A DNA stretch of 64,000 bases from M2408 sp040386975 (GCA_040386975.1 JAZKEO010000011.1:124001-188000); one strand, 5' to 3'. Positions 1 through 9,119 are shown, counted from the stretch's first letter. Notes: generated by a model from the letters alone, not told the origin. A program made the numbers and translations.

Positions 1-1
1 T

Positions 2-340
2 TACGATTATGAAGTCGGTGAACGTGGGGGAGTTTTATCTGTCGGGCAAAGACAATTGCTCGCATTTATTCGTGCTTACGTTTACAATCCACACATTTTG
101 ATTTTAGACGAAGCAACTTCAAGTGTGGACAATGAATCGGAAGAAATGATTCAACATGCAACGGAAGAATTAACGAAAGGAAGAACCTCAATCGTCATTG
201 CTCACCGTTTATCGACCATTCAAAATGCAGACAAAATAATTGTTTTGGACAAAGGTGAGATCAAAGAAATTGGCTCGCATTCCGAATTATTGCAAAAAGA
301 AGGATATTACAAGAAATTACACGATATACAGTTTTCATAA
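2..340 (+). CDS. ABC transporter, C-terminal part of the ATP-binding domain (5' end outside window)
   Basis: This is the last 112 residues of an ABC exporter ATPase. The frame is open to the left edge, so the start and any membrane domain lie outside. Visible motifs are a signature sequence written LSVGQRQ instead of the usual LSGGQ, Walker B with its catalytic Glu (ILILDEATSSVD), and the switch His (IVIAHRLST). The D-loop follows Walker B directly. This order and the short tail after the H-loop are typical of MsbA/LmrA-type half-transporters, in which the membrane and ATPase domains are fused. The substrate cannot be told. The Gly-to-Val change in the signature is unusual, but occurs in some exporter families. 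Confidence 0.9.
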   Translation, partial: YDYEVGERGGVLSVGQRQLLAFIRAYVYNPHILILDEATSSVDNESEEMIQHATEELTKGRTSIVIAHRLSTIQNADKIIVLDKGEIKEIGSHSELLQKEGYYKKLHDIQFS

Positions 341-483
341 GCATAAATCTAATTTTAGAAAATGTTAAAATTCGAGGCGATAGAAAAATAAATATTTGAG
401 TTCAGCCTTCTAAATGATAATTTTTATTTTTCGAAACAACGATGAAGTTTAATTTTTAATAAAATTCTGAAAAAAGAATTAAA

Positions 484-1350
484 ATGGATAAAGAAAAAGG
501 ATTAAAAATAGGTGGAGTCCCAGAACACTTCAACTTACCATGGAGACTCGCTATTGAGGAAGGGAAATTTCGCGATGCAGGAATCAATCTTCACTGGAGT
601 GATATGGGCGGTGGAACAGGTCAAATGATAAAGGGTTTGCAAACCGGGACGCTTGATATCGCAGTACTTTTAACCGAAGGGATTACGAAAGCAATTCTTC
701 AAGGATTAAACGCAAAAATCATAAAAGTTTACATCACAACTCCTTTGCGTTGGGGAATTCACGTTCCTTTTCATTCCGACATTAAAAATGTGGATCAATT
801 GGAAGGACAAACATTTGCCATTTCAAGAGAAGGTTCTGGTTCACATTTGATGGCTTACGTGAAAGCGGATCAAGAAGGCTGGAACATCAAAGATTTGAAA
901 TTCAACGTGATTGGAGACATTTACGGTGGACTTTGGGCATTGGAACACAACGAAGCTCAAGCTTTTTTGTGGGAAAAATACACCACTTTCCCATATACCG
1001 AACAAGGAAAATGTCGTTACATCGACGAAGTAATTACACCTTGGCCGTGTTTTGTGATTGCCGTGAGAAATGAAATCTACGATAAACACAAAAACGAATT
1101 AGAGAAAATGTGTAAAATCGTGTTTGACCGCTCTTTAAAGATGAAAAACAACAGACAAACCGTTGATGTCATTAGCTGGAGATACAATTTGCGTTCTGGT
1201 CAAGTGAAAAATTGGTTACTCGAAACCGACTGGAATTACGACGGAATTGAATATCCTTTGGCTTTTGAAAAAACAGTGAGTTATTTGTTGAAATTAAAGC
1301 TTATTAGTAAAGAAGAAGCTGAAAATTGGAGGGAGAAATTGTTTGTTTGA
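484..1350 (+). CDS. Cytosolic solute-binding-protein-like protein (NMT1/THI5-like fold)
   Basis: A 288-residue protein resembling the periplasmic binding proteins of the SsuA/TauA/THI5 superfamily. It has an N-terminal strand with PEHFNLPW, a Gly-rich GGGTGQMIKGL segment typical of the anion or ligand loop, then LDIAVLLTEG. Unlike a transporter component it has no signal peptide or lipobox, and no permease or ATPase gene lies beside it. It begins with the charged MDKEKG and goes straight into the first strand. It therefore probably stays in the cytosol. I recall similar cytosolic members in fungi (Candida Ca3427 type), but the ligand is unknown. The gene stands alone and is followed by a strong hairpin terminator. 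Confidence 0.75.
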   Translation: MDKEKGLKIGGVPEHFNLPWRLAIEEGKFRDAGINLHWSDMGGGTGQMIKGLQTGTLDIAVLLTEGITKAILQGLNAKIIKVYITTPLRWGIHVPFHSDIKNVDQLEGQTFAISREGSGSHLMAYVKADQEGWNIKDLKFNVIGDIYGGLWALEHNEAQAFLWEKYTTFPYTEQGKCRYIDEVITPWPCFVIAVRNEIYDKHKNELEKMCKIVFDRSLKMKNNRQTVDVISWRYNLRSGQVKNWLLETDWNYDGIEYPLAFEKTVSYLLKLKLISKEEAENWREKLFV

Positions 1351-1372
1351 CAAAAATCGTTTTAGATATAGC

Positions 1373-1402
1373 AAAACCGAAGTTTTTTAGCTTCGGTTTT
1401 TT
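1373..1402. terminator. Intrinsic terminator, bidirectional
   Basis: A perfect 10-bp stem (AAAACCGAAG / CTTCGGTTTT) with an 8-base loop, flanked by A and T runs. It ends the solute-binding-like gene and isolates gcvP. Confidence 0.85.
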
Positions 1403-1448
1403 CAGTTAAAATGAGTTAACAGAAGTCAATAATTACAAAATTTATCCT

Positions 1449-1456
1449 TATCTTTG
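1449..1456 (+). promoter_or_regulatory. -7 element (TATCTTTG) for gcvP
   Basis: An exact match to the Bacteroidota -7 consensus TAnnTTTG, 57 bases before the gcvP start. I see no clear TTG at the -33 position. The implied leader is about 50 bases. Confidence 0.55.
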
Positions 1457-1513
1457 CGCTAATTATTTTCACCATATCTCGTTAAAATCGGGAATAAAAA
1501 CGTAATTGTAAAA

Positions 1514-4384
1514 ATGAGTGCATTTTCTGAAAGACACATTGGGTCAAACAAAGCTGAAAAACAAGCGATGTTAAACAAAATTGGAGTTTCTTCCATTTCT
1601 GAATTAATCGACAAAACAATTCCTGCTCATATTCGCTTAAAGGGTGAATTGAATATCGCTGATGCGATGACAGAGCAAGAGTATTTGGCTCACATTTCTG
1701 ATTTAGGGAAACAAAACAAAGTGTTCAAATCTTACATTGGTTTAGGTTATAACGAAACAATTGTTCCTTCAGTTATTTTAAGAAATGTATTGGAAAATCC
1801 AGGATGGTACACAGCTTACACACCATACCAAGCAGAAATTTCTCAAGGTCGTTTAGAAGCTTTGTTGAATTTCCAAACAATGGTGTTGGATTTAACAGGA
1901 ATGGAAATTGCGAATGCATCTTTGTTGGACGAAGCTACTGCAGCTTCAGAAGCGATGATTATGTTCTTAAATTCTCGCTCAAGACAACAAACAAAAGACA
2001 ATGTTTGTAAATTTTTCATTTCAGAATTTGCTTTCCCACAAACAATTGATGTTGTAAAAGGGCGTGCAGCGAATTTAGGAATTGAAATGGTTGTTGGAAA
2101 TCCTGAAACTATTTCTTTAGATGAAACATTTTTTGGTGCTTTAATTCAATATCCAGATGCTTACGGAAGGATTACTGACATCGAAACATTTATACAAAAA
2201 GCAAAATCCCACAACATTCCAGTTGCAGTTGCGGCTGACATCATGGCTTTGGTTTTATTAAAATCGCCAGGTTCACTAGGTGCTGATGTAGTTTTTGGTT
2301 CTTCTCAACGTTTTGGCGTTCCTATGGGAGCTGGCGGACCACACGCAGCATTTTTTGCTTGTAAAGAAGATTACAAACGTACAATTCCAGGAAGAATTAT
2401 CGGTGTTTCAAAAGATGCTGATGACAATATGGCTTTGAGAATGGCTTTGCAAACACGTGAGCAACACATCAAACGCGATAAAGCAACGTCAAACATTTGT
2501 ACTGCTCAAGCACTTTTGGCTGTTATGGCAAGTATGTACGCAGTTTACCACGGGCCACATGGTTTGAAAGAAATTGCTACAGAAATTCATTCAAATGCAA
2601 CAAAAACGGCTAAAGCTTTAAAAAACTTAGGATATACAATCAATCATTCAAATTTCTTCGATACGTTGTTTGTTGAACTTCCTGCAAACGTTTCTCTTGC
2701 GACTTTGAGAACTGAAGCTGAAGCGAATGAAATGAATTTCAGATACATCAACGACAAGCAATTGACAATCAGTTTTGGTGAATCAATTACGCAAAAAGAT
2801 GTTCAAAATTTAGTAGCAGTTTTTGCTAAAGTTGTAGGAAAATCAATCGAAACACTTGCTATTTCGACTGAAGTTTCAATTCAAGCTTCACAAATTCGTA
2901 CAGAAGCGATTTTAACGCACCCAACTTTCAACAAACATCATTCTGAATCTCAAATGATGCGTTATTTGAAACGTTTGGAAAACAAAGATTTATCTTTAGT
3001 TCACAGCATGATTCCATTGGGTTCTTGTACAATGAAATTGAACGCTGCTTCTGAATTGATTCCAATTACAAACCCACAATTTGCAAATATTCACCCATTT
3101 GCTCCTTTGGATCAAGTTGCTGGTTACCACGCTATGTTCCGCCAATTGGAAAAAGATTTGTGTGAATCAACAGGTTTTGCTGCGGTTTCATTGCAACCAA
3201 ATTCAGGTGCTCAAGGAGAATACGCTGGTTTGATGGTGATTAAAGCGTACCACGAATCAAGAGGTGACTTTAATCGTAAACACATGATTATTCCTTCTTC
3301 TGCACACGGAACAAACCCTGCATCAGCTGTTATGGCTGGTTTTGAAGTGGTTGTTACAGGTTGTGATGAAAACGGAAATGTGAACATCGAAGAATTAAAA
3401 GCAAAAGCGATTGAATTGAAAGATACTTTAGCTGGTTTGATGGTTACTTATCCGTCAACACATGGAGTTTTTGAAGAAGGAATTCGTGAAATAACAACAA
3501 TTATCCATGAAAATGGAGGTCAAGTTTACATGGATGGAGCAAACATGAACGCTCAAGTTGGTTTAACAAACCCTGGAAATATTGGTGCAGACGTTTGTCA
3601 CTTAAATTTACATAAAACATTCGCAATTCCTCACGGAGGTGGTGGACCAGGAATGGGACCAATCGGAGTTGCAGCACATTTAGCTCCATTTTTACCAGGA
3701 AGCCCATTGCTTAAAGCTGGTGGAGATAAAGCTATTCATGCAGTTTCTGCAGCACCATATGGTAGTGCTTTAATCTTATTGATTTCTTATGCTTACATCA
3801 AAATGCTTGGTGCAAAAGGTTTAAGAGAATCAACGCAAGATGCGATTTTAAATGCAAATTATATCGCAAGTTCATTGAAAGGACATTACGATATTCTTTA
3901 TACAGGAAAAAATGGAACAGTTGCTCACGAGTTAATCTTGGATTGTCGTGACTTCAAAAAAACATCAGAAATCGAAGTAGCTGATATGGCAAAACGTTTG
4001 ATTGATTATGGTTTCCATGCTCCAACGGTTTCCTTCCCAGTGGCTGGAACATTAATGATTGAACCTACAGAAAGTGAAGATAAAGACGAATTAGATCGTT
4101 TCATCACAGCAATGATTCAAATCAGAAAAGAAATCGCTGACATTGAAAATGGAAAAGCGGATAAAGTAAATAACTTAATCAAAAATGCTCCACATACTGC
4201 TGATTGTATAATCAATCGCGAATGGAACTATCCATATTCTCCAAAAGAAGCAGCTTATCCAGTTGAATACTTAAAAGAATTCAAATATTGGGTGCCAGTT
4301 CGTCGTGTTGACAATGCTTTTGGTGACAGAAACTTAGTTTGTTCCTGCCCAGGAATTGAAAATTACATGACAGTTGAGGCATAA
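1514..4384 (+). CDS. gcvP: Glycine dehydrogenase (decarboxylating), P protein of the glycine cleavage system
   Basis: This PLP enzyme decarboxylates glycine and passes the aminomethyl group to lipoylated H protein. The 956 residues form the single-chain type, in which the N-terminal and C-terminal halves (the alpha and beta subunits of other bacteria) are fused. The N-terminus AFSERHIGS is characteristic. The PLP-binding lysine is Lys701 in HLNLHKTFAIPHGGGGPG, and the Gly-rich stretch after it is intact. The SCTMKLN motif of the second half is present. The other glycine cleavage genes (gcvT, gcvH) are not nearby. It is monocistronic: its own -7 element upstream and a hairpin terminator directly downstream. 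Confidence 0.98.
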   Translation: MSAFSERHIGSNKAEKQAMLNKIGVSSISELIDKTIPAHIRLKGELNIADAMTEQEYLAHISDLGKQNKVFKSYIGLGYNETIVPSVILRNVLENPGWYTAYTPYQAEISQGRLEALLNFQTMVLDLTGMEIANASLLDEATAASEAMIMFLNSRSRQQTKDNVCKFFISEFAFPQTIDVVKGRAANLGIEMVVGNPETISLDETFFGALIQYPDAYGRITDIETFIQKAKSHNIPVAVAADIMALVLLKSPGSLGADVVFGSSQRFGVPMGAGGPHAAFFACKEDYKRTIPGRIIGVSKDADDNMALRMALQTREQHIKRDKATSNICTAQALLAVMASMYAVYHGPHGLKEIATEIHSNATKTAKALKNLGYTINHSNFFDTLFVELPANVSLATLRTEAEANEMNFRYINDKQLTISFGESITQKDVQNLVAVFAKVVGKSIETLAISTEVSIQASQIRTEAILTHPTFNKHHSESQMMRYLKRLENKDLSLVHSMIPLGSCTMKLNAASELIPITNPQFANIHPFAPLDQVAGYHAMFRQLEKDLCESTGFAAVSLQPNSGAQGEYAGLMVIKAYHESRGDFNRKHMIIPSSAHGTNPASAVMAGFEVVVTGCDENGNVNIEELKAKAIELKDTLAGLMVTYPSTHGVFEEGIREITTIIHENGGQVYMDGANMNAQVGLTNPGNIGADVCHLNLHKTFAIPHGGGGPGMGPIGVAAHLAPFLPGSPLLKAGGDKAIHAVSAAPYGSALILLISYAYIKMLGAKGLRESTQDAILNANYIASSLKGHYDILYTGKNGTVAHELILDCRDFKKTSEIEVADMAKRLIDYGFHAPTVSFPVAGTLMIEPTESEDKDELDRFITAMIQIRKEIADIENGKADKVNNLIKNAPHTADCIINREWNYPYSPKEAAYPVEYLKEFKYWVPVRRVDNAFGDRNLVCSCPGIENYMTVEA

Positions 4385-4405
4385 GTCTAAACAAATTTAT
4401 ATGAG

Positions 4406-4434
4406 AAGCTATCTGAAAAGGTAGCTTTTTTTTT
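4406..4434 (+). terminator. Intrinsic terminator of gcvP
   Basis: An 8-bp stem (AAGCTATC / GGTAGCTT, one G-T pair) with loop TGAAAA is followed by nine T. The core GCTATCTGAAAAGGT recurs in the terminator near 8.35 kb. Confidence 0.88.
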
Positions 4435-4473
4435 GTAAAATAACATTTATTTTTTTTCTAAATTAAATTTTTA

Positions 4474-4481
4474 TATATTTG
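4474..4481 (+). promoter_or_regulatory. -7 element (TATATTTG) for the surface protein gene
   Basis: A match to TAnnTTTG 22 bases before the next start codon. No clear -33 TTG is visible. Confidence 0.5.
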
Positions 4482-4503
4482 AAATCCATTTAATTAAGCA
4501 TCT

Positions 4504-7500
4504 ATGAAGTCAATCCTACTTTTAATTCTAATTACATTTAGTTTTACAGTTAATTCCGCTACAATTGTAGTAACAAATACCAACGATTCAGGAGCCGGAT
4601 CTTTTCGTCAAGCTGTGGCCGATGCAAATATGGGCGATATTATTCGTTTTGACCCTTCCTTGATTTCAGCAGGAAGTGATACGATCATTTTCGCGACACC
4701 GGTAAACATTACCAAAGGCTTGTTTATTAAAGGGGTTTACAACAACATAGATACACTTTACTTCAGTGGTGATAATCTTTCCCGTATGATTGACATCAAC
4801 ATGTCCTCTACCTCCACTTTTGGCAATGTTGATATTGACAGCCTGGTGTTTATCAATGGCTATGCCAGCTCAGGTGGGGGAGCTTTGAATTACACCAGCG
4901 ATTATAACCCCGATGCCCGGCTTTATTTGCGTCACTGCGTATTCCGTGATAATAACGCTCCCACTGGAGGCGCAATCTACTCCTACAAAACTTCAGGCGG
5001 AACAGGTTCCAATTATACCTGTAATATCACCATGGAATATTCTACCTTTAAAAACAATATGTCCAGTTATTCAGGAGCGGGTAATGGCGGTGGCGGGGCC
5101 ATCTCCATATACCGATACAGCAGCACCATTGGCTACGCTGTAGGCATCGACCTGGCGATTACAGGTTGTAACTTCCTCAACAATACTACGGCTGCACGGG
5201 GAGGTGCTATATATGCCTATGTATACGCCTATGCTCCTCCGTCCACAGGAATCTCTAATATTGACGTGACATCTTCCAGCTTTATCGGAAATGAAGCAAC
5301 CCACTATGGAGGAGCGCTATATTCCTATTCCTTTGGTAATACCAGATGCGAAGCACATTCTACGACCTCTACCTGGGCCGGGAATACAACGGTCGGAAGC
5401 GGTGGTGCGTGTTATCTTGAGTCTGTGAGTAAATCAACACTTTTCGATGCTTCCTTCTCAACATTTTATGGAAACATGGCTTTTGTTGACGGTTCCGCTC
5501 TTTACCTAAAGTCCATCGATACAGATAATTCATATACATCCAGAATAGAATCTTATAGCTCTATTTTCGCGGCAAACGCTGGGAATGTAAATTACCAGAA
5601 CACGATCTATCAATCCGCTTCATCCACTTTAAATTCCCCATTCTCTTCAAGTTGTTATAATTTATTCGATTTCCCACAAAATCATCTATTATATTACCAG
5701 GAATATTTTCCAGACGCCAGCGATAATTTTAACCAAACTCTTGGGCAACTTAACCTTGCAGCTCTGGCCTTGAACGCCAATGGCACCTATACAATGGTTC
5801 CAAATGAAGGAAGTGTGGCAATTGGGACCGGTCCAGGCACGGGAGGTGAAGCTCAAAATGGCCCTGTACTTGGTATAAGAGATATTGGAGCTGCCGAAAG
5901 TGATATTTGTTTGCCTATTTCAGTTTCTGAAACAGCTTCTTTTTGCCAAGGTTCATTCTACAACTTTTATGATCAGGTCCTTAGTGCGGGAGGAACTTAT
6001 TCACACACCATCGTTACTCCCAATCAGTGCGACTCAATTGTAACACTTACTTTAACTGCTACAGCTCCAGTAAGTCCAACGATTTCTATTTCAGCAAATC
6101 CTGGAAATACGATTATGGTTGGCACACCAGTTACCATTACTGCAACAATAACAAATGGTGGTACTTCACCAAGTTACCAATGGTATGCAAATGGAAGTCC
6201 TATTGGTCCAAATGCTGCAAGTGTTATTTCTAGTACCTTAACAAATGGTGTTCAAGTTAAATGTATTGTTACAAGTAACGATGTTTGTGTTAGCCCTGCA
6301 ACTGCTCAAAGTAATATTATCACTTTTACAGTTCACGCAAATAACGACGAACCATGTAATGCAATAAATTTAGCAACCAACACAACTTGTGTTAGTTCCT
6401 ATTTTGCAAATCATATTGCAACTGAGACAACGAATGTAGGAGCCCATTCGTGTGCAAGTTCAAGTTCAAATGATATTTGGTTTAAATTTGTTGCCCCACC
6501 TTCAGGGATTGTAAATATTTTCACTTATTCTGGTACACTAACAGATGCAGTAATGAGTGTTTATTTAGGTACAAATTGTTCATCCTTGTTTGAAGTTGGT
6601 TGTGTCGATGACGATGGAACAAATCAAATGCCACAAGGCTTTGTAAGTGGTGCAACTCCAGGTACAACCTATTACATTCGCGTTTCAAGTTTTGGCACAA
6701 CAGCAGTAGGAAACTTTGCTATTTGTTTAGTCGAAGAAAATAGTCAGCCAACTTCCATTAATGATGAAGTGAATACAGCTTATAATACTTCGGTTACGAT
6801 ACCAGTTTTAGCAAATGACAGTGATATGGGAGGAAGTTTAGATTTATCTTCATTGACAATTAGTAATCCATCAGTAAATGGAACAGCTGTAGTTAATGGA
6901 AATGGTACAATTACATTTACACCAAATTCTGGTGTTTCTGGAGTTACAACTTTTCAATACCAAATTTGTGATGATGGGACACCAGCTTTATGTACAACTG
7001 CTACGGTTACAGTAACAGTTAGTCCTGATTCAAATCCTGTTGCAAACAATGATGTCGTTTCAACACCGTATTTTACAGCAATTACAATTGATGTCTTAAC
7101 GAATGACTTTGATTTAGTTGGAAATTTGGTTCTTTCTTCCTTATCAATTTTTGTACAATCAATAAATGGGACTGCTGTTGCAAATGGAAACGGAACAATA
7201 ACATTTACCCCAAATAACGGTTTTTCAGGAGTAACAACGTTTCAATACCAAATTTGTGACAACGAAGTTCCTGCTTTGTGTACAACAGCAACAGTAACAA
7301 TAACTGTTGGTTCAAACTCAACTCCAGTTGCAAATAACGATGTAAGTTCGACTGATTTTTCTTCACCAATAACAATCGATGTATTAACAAACGATTCTGA
7401 CGCTGATGGAAATTTACTAACAACTACTGTAACAATTTCAACTCAGTCTGCAAATGGAACTGCAATTCCAAACACTAATGGAACAATTACATTTACTCCA

Positions 7501-7845
7501 ACAGATGGTTTTTCAGGTCTAACAACTTTTGAATATCAAGTTTGTGATGGCGGAATACCAGCTTTATGTGCCACAGCAACTGTTACAGTAAATGTTGGGG
7601 TAAATTCAATCAGTGAGCAAACAATTTTTAGTGCCATTTATCCAAACCCTGCATCAAAAACCTTAACTGTAAAAACAAACGGAAAGTTAAGCAGACTAAA
7701 AATACTGAGTTTAGAAGGAAAACTTTTGTCTGAGCATACAATTTTTGAAAACATAAACATCGAAGAACTTTCTGCTGGAGTTTATTTCATTGAACTAGTA
7801 TTTGAAAATGAGAAAGTTAGTAGGGAGCAGTTTGTGAAGGAGTAG
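4504..7845 (+). CDS. Large secreted surface protein with type IX (type A) sorting domain
   Basis: A 1113-residue modular protein. Residues 1-18 are a signal peptide. Roughly residues 20-470 are rich in Gly, Ser and Asn with repeated GGAIY/GGALY turns, typical of right-handed beta-helix proteins with the choice-of-anchor/CSLREA-type start (TNTNDSGAGSFRQAVADAN). An Ig-like segment follows (about 510-615), then a pre-peptidase C-terminal-type domain (about 620-745, DIWFKFVAPPSG). Three tandem cadherin-like repeats of about 95 residues (about 747-1031) each contain NGTITFTP and FQYQ/FEYQ. The last 75 residues are a type A T9SS sorting domain (IYPNPASKTLTV). It is likely an adhesin or surface-anchored protein. 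The 5' part is about 50% GC, the 3' part about 30%, so the gene looks like a mosaic. Confidence 0.88.
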   Translation: MKSILLLILITFSFTVNSATIVVTNTNDSGAGSFRQAVADANMGDIIRFDPSLISAGSDTIIFATPVNITKGLFIKGVYNNIDTLYFSGDNLSRMIDINMSSTSTFGNVDIDSLVFINGYASSGGGALNYTSDYNPDARLYLRHCVFRDNNAPTGGAIYSYKTSGGTGSNYTCNITMEYSTFKNNMSSYSGAGNGGGGAISIYRYSSTIGYAVGIDLAITGCNFLNNTTAARGGAIYAYVYAYAPPSTGISNIDVTSSSFIGNEATHYGGALYSYSFGNTRCEAHSTTSTWAGNTTVGSGGACYLESVSKSTLFDASFSTFYGNMAFVDGSALYLKSIDTDNSYTSRIESYSSIFAANAGNVNYQNTIYQSASSTLNSPFSSSCYNLFDFPQNHLLYYQEYFPDASDNFNQTLGQLNLAALALNANGTYTMVPNEGSVAIGTGPGTGGEAQNGPVLGIRDIGAAESDICLPISVSETASFCQGSFYNFYDQVLSAGGTYSHTIVTPNQCDSIVTLTLTATAPVSPTISISANPGNTIMVGTPVTITATITNGGTSPSYQWYANGSPIGPNAASVISSTLTNGVQVKCIVTSNDVCVSPATAQSNIITFTVHANNDEPCNAINLATNTTCVSSYFANHIATETTNVGAHSCASSSSNDIWFKFVAPPSGIVNIFTYSGTLTDAVMSVYLGTNCSSLFEVGCVDDDGTNQMPQGFVSGATPGTTYYIRVSSFGTTAVGNFAICLVEENSQPTSINDEVNTAYNTSVTIPVLANDSDMGGSLDLSSLTISNPSVNGTAVVNGNGTITFTPNSGVSGVTTFQYQICDDGTPALCTTATVTVTVSPDSNPVANNDVVSTPYFTAITIDVLTNDFDLVGNLVLSSLSIFVQSINGTAVANGNGTITFTPNNGFSGVTTFQYQICDNEVPALCTTATVTITVGSNSTPVANNDVSSTDFSSPITIDVLTNDSDADGNLLTTTVTISTQSANGTAIPNTNGTITFTPTDGFSGLTTFEYQVCDGGIPALCATATVTVNVGVNSISEQTIFSAIYPNPASKTLTVKTNGKLSRLKILSLEGKLLSEHTIFENINIEELSAGVYFIELVFENEKVSREQFVKE

Positions 7846-7898
7846 AAAATAAAAACGGCATCAATATTGATAAAACTATTAAAAGTAAAAATCAAAAG

Positions 7899-8321
7899 AT
7901 GAAAAAAATAGTATTGATGCTGATTCTAAGTTTTACATTTTCAGTGGCAATTTCTGCTCAAAAAATTAAAATAAAAGATTATTGGGGAGAAGTCGTTTAC
8001 CAAATCGAAGGAAATACAATAAAAATAAAAGACCACTGGGGAGAAATTGCTTATTTTTTTGAAGAACAAACCATAAAAAGGAAAGACCACTGGGGTGAAT
8101 CTTTATTTTTTATCGAAGGAAACAACGTGAATTCAAAAGATCATTGGGGTGATGTAATTTACTTTATTGATGGAAATACAATTCGCTCAAAAGACCGCTG
8201 GGGTGATGCACTTTATTATATTGATGGTAAAACCCTTAAAGCAAAAGATTCTTGGGGTGAAGCACTTTTTTATTTTGAAGAACCACCAAAAATCTGGCAA
8301 ATAATTGCAATTTTAAGATAA
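7899..8321 (+). CDS. Small secreted protein of six 18-residue KDxWG repeats
   Basis: A 140-residue protein with a signal peptide (residues 1-20, ending SAQ). Nearly all the rest is six tandem units of exactly 18 residues with the pattern KDxWGxxxYxxxGxTxK. The invariant Trp falls at 29, 47, 65, 83, 101 and 119, and the preceding Asp and following Gly are also invariant. The alternation of charged and aromatic residues suggests stacked beta-hairpins or a short solenoid exposed outside the cell or in the periplasm. No enzyme motif is visible and I cannot assign a function. It follows the large surface protein by 53 bases and may be co-transcribed with it; a terminator follows. Confidence 0.8.
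   Translation: MKKIVLMLILSFTFSVAISAQKIKIKDYWGEVVYQIEGNTIKIKDHWGEIAYFFEEQTIKRKDHWGESLFFIEGNNVNSKDHWGDVIYFIDGNTIRSKDRWGDALYYIDGKTLKAKDSWGEALFYFEEPPKIWQIIAILR
7965..8288 (+). repeat. Six in-frame 54-bp repeats
   Basis: Tandem coding repeats of 54 bp that give the 18-residue KDxWG units. The DNA has diverged more than the protein: the Trp-Gly codons (TGGGG) are constant while flanking third positions vary. This suggests selection on the protein rather than recent expansion. Confidence 0.85.
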
Positions 8322-8348
8322 GGTTTAGAAAACAAAATCTGATTTAAT

Positions 8349-8374
8349 AGCTATCTGAAAAGGTGGCTTTTTTT
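8349..8374 (+). terminator. Intrinsic terminator after the KDxWG protein
   Basis: The stem AGCTATC / GGTGGCT (with G-T pairs), loop TGAAAA and a run of seven T closely copy the gcvP terminator. Confidence 0.75.
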
Positions 8375-8386
8375 ATTTGAAAGCAT

Positions 8387-8938
8387 TTATTTTTTCTCTT
8401 TATAAACTCTCCAACCTCGTTTACCTTTTCTAAACCAACCATAAAAATCTAATTTCTCGTCCCAATATTCTTCATAATAATAAGTTCCAAAAATTCCATT
8501 ATAGTTTTTTGACCAATCAAGAACTTCATTAAATCCGCATTTTTGGGGCTTTTTGTTGTAATACTGATAAGTCTTCATATACCACGGCAAACCATCCCTA
8601 TACTCTTCATGTCCCAAAATTTTCCCATCAGTTGAATACCATTTAAAAATACCTGATAGAATTTGAGGTTTTCCTTGAACAGGCCATTCCTCACTATGCA
8701 TAACAGAATCAACATCCTTGAATGGGTGCTTGTAGTACTTGAATATTCGATCACCTAAATCATAATTCTCATAAGCAATAAAAAAAGCGAAACTTGAATC
8801 TTCAATCGGATTCAGTTTTCTGTCAAGGTAAACCATCCAAGTTCCATTCTTTTTCCCATTTAAATACTTATTTAACGTATCATTTTGAGAAATACAAATT
8901 AGGGGAAATAAAAGTATTGTGATGAGTGTTTTTATCAT
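8387..8938 (-). CDS. Secreted hypothetical protein with YwqK/MORN-like repeats
   Basis: A 183-residue protein with a signal peptide of about 17 residues (hydrophobic LITILLFPLICIS). The mature part is rich in Tyr, Trp and Lys and contains short repeats of the type KKNGTWMVYLD, GIFKWYSTDGKILG and RDGLPWYMKTYQYY. These resemble the beta-hairpin repeats of YwqK/MORN-type proteins that are common in Bacteroidota. No catalytic motif is seen. It converges on the KDxWG gene, and the terminator between them is close to its stop codon. The function is unknown. Confidence 0.7.
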   Translation of the reverse strand: MIKTLITILLFPLICISQNDTLNKYLNGKKNGTWMVYLDRKLNPIEDSSFAFFIAYENYDLGDRIFKYYKHPFKDVDSVMHSEEWPVQGKPQILSGIFKWYSTDGKILGHEEYRDGLPWYMKTYQYYNKKPQKCGFNEVLDWSKNYNGIFGTYYYEEYWDEKLDFYGWFRKGKRGWRVYKEKK

Positions 8939-9105
8939 TCGTTATAACTTTATTTCTCTAGTCTACCGAATTATATGCTTCCTAAAGTTATGTTTTTTTA
9001 TATTTAAACAAATCTACTAAAAATTTCAACACACAAACAAAATAAAAACTATATATAAAATCTATAGATACACCTTCAAATAAACAAATTTTCAAATTAT
9101 TTTTC

Positions 9106-9113
9106 TATATTTG
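9106..9113 (+). promoter_or_regulatory. -7 element (TATATTTG) that implies a leaderless rpoN mRNA
   Basis: An exact TAnnTTTG match whose last G is only six bases before the rpoN ATG. With normal spacing, transcription would begin at or within a base or two of the start codon. An in-frame TTG inside this element is therefore unlikely to be the real start. Confidence 0.6.
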
Positions 9114-9119
9114 CGTATT

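Noticed and set aside
7965..8288. Possible CRISPR array because of 54-bp periodicity
   Set aside because: The periodicity is in frame, encodes constant protein residues with variable third positions, has no spacers, and no cas genes are near.
9111..9119. TTG start for rpoN
   Set aside because: It lies inside the -7 promoter element, and the family starts at the ATG at 9120.
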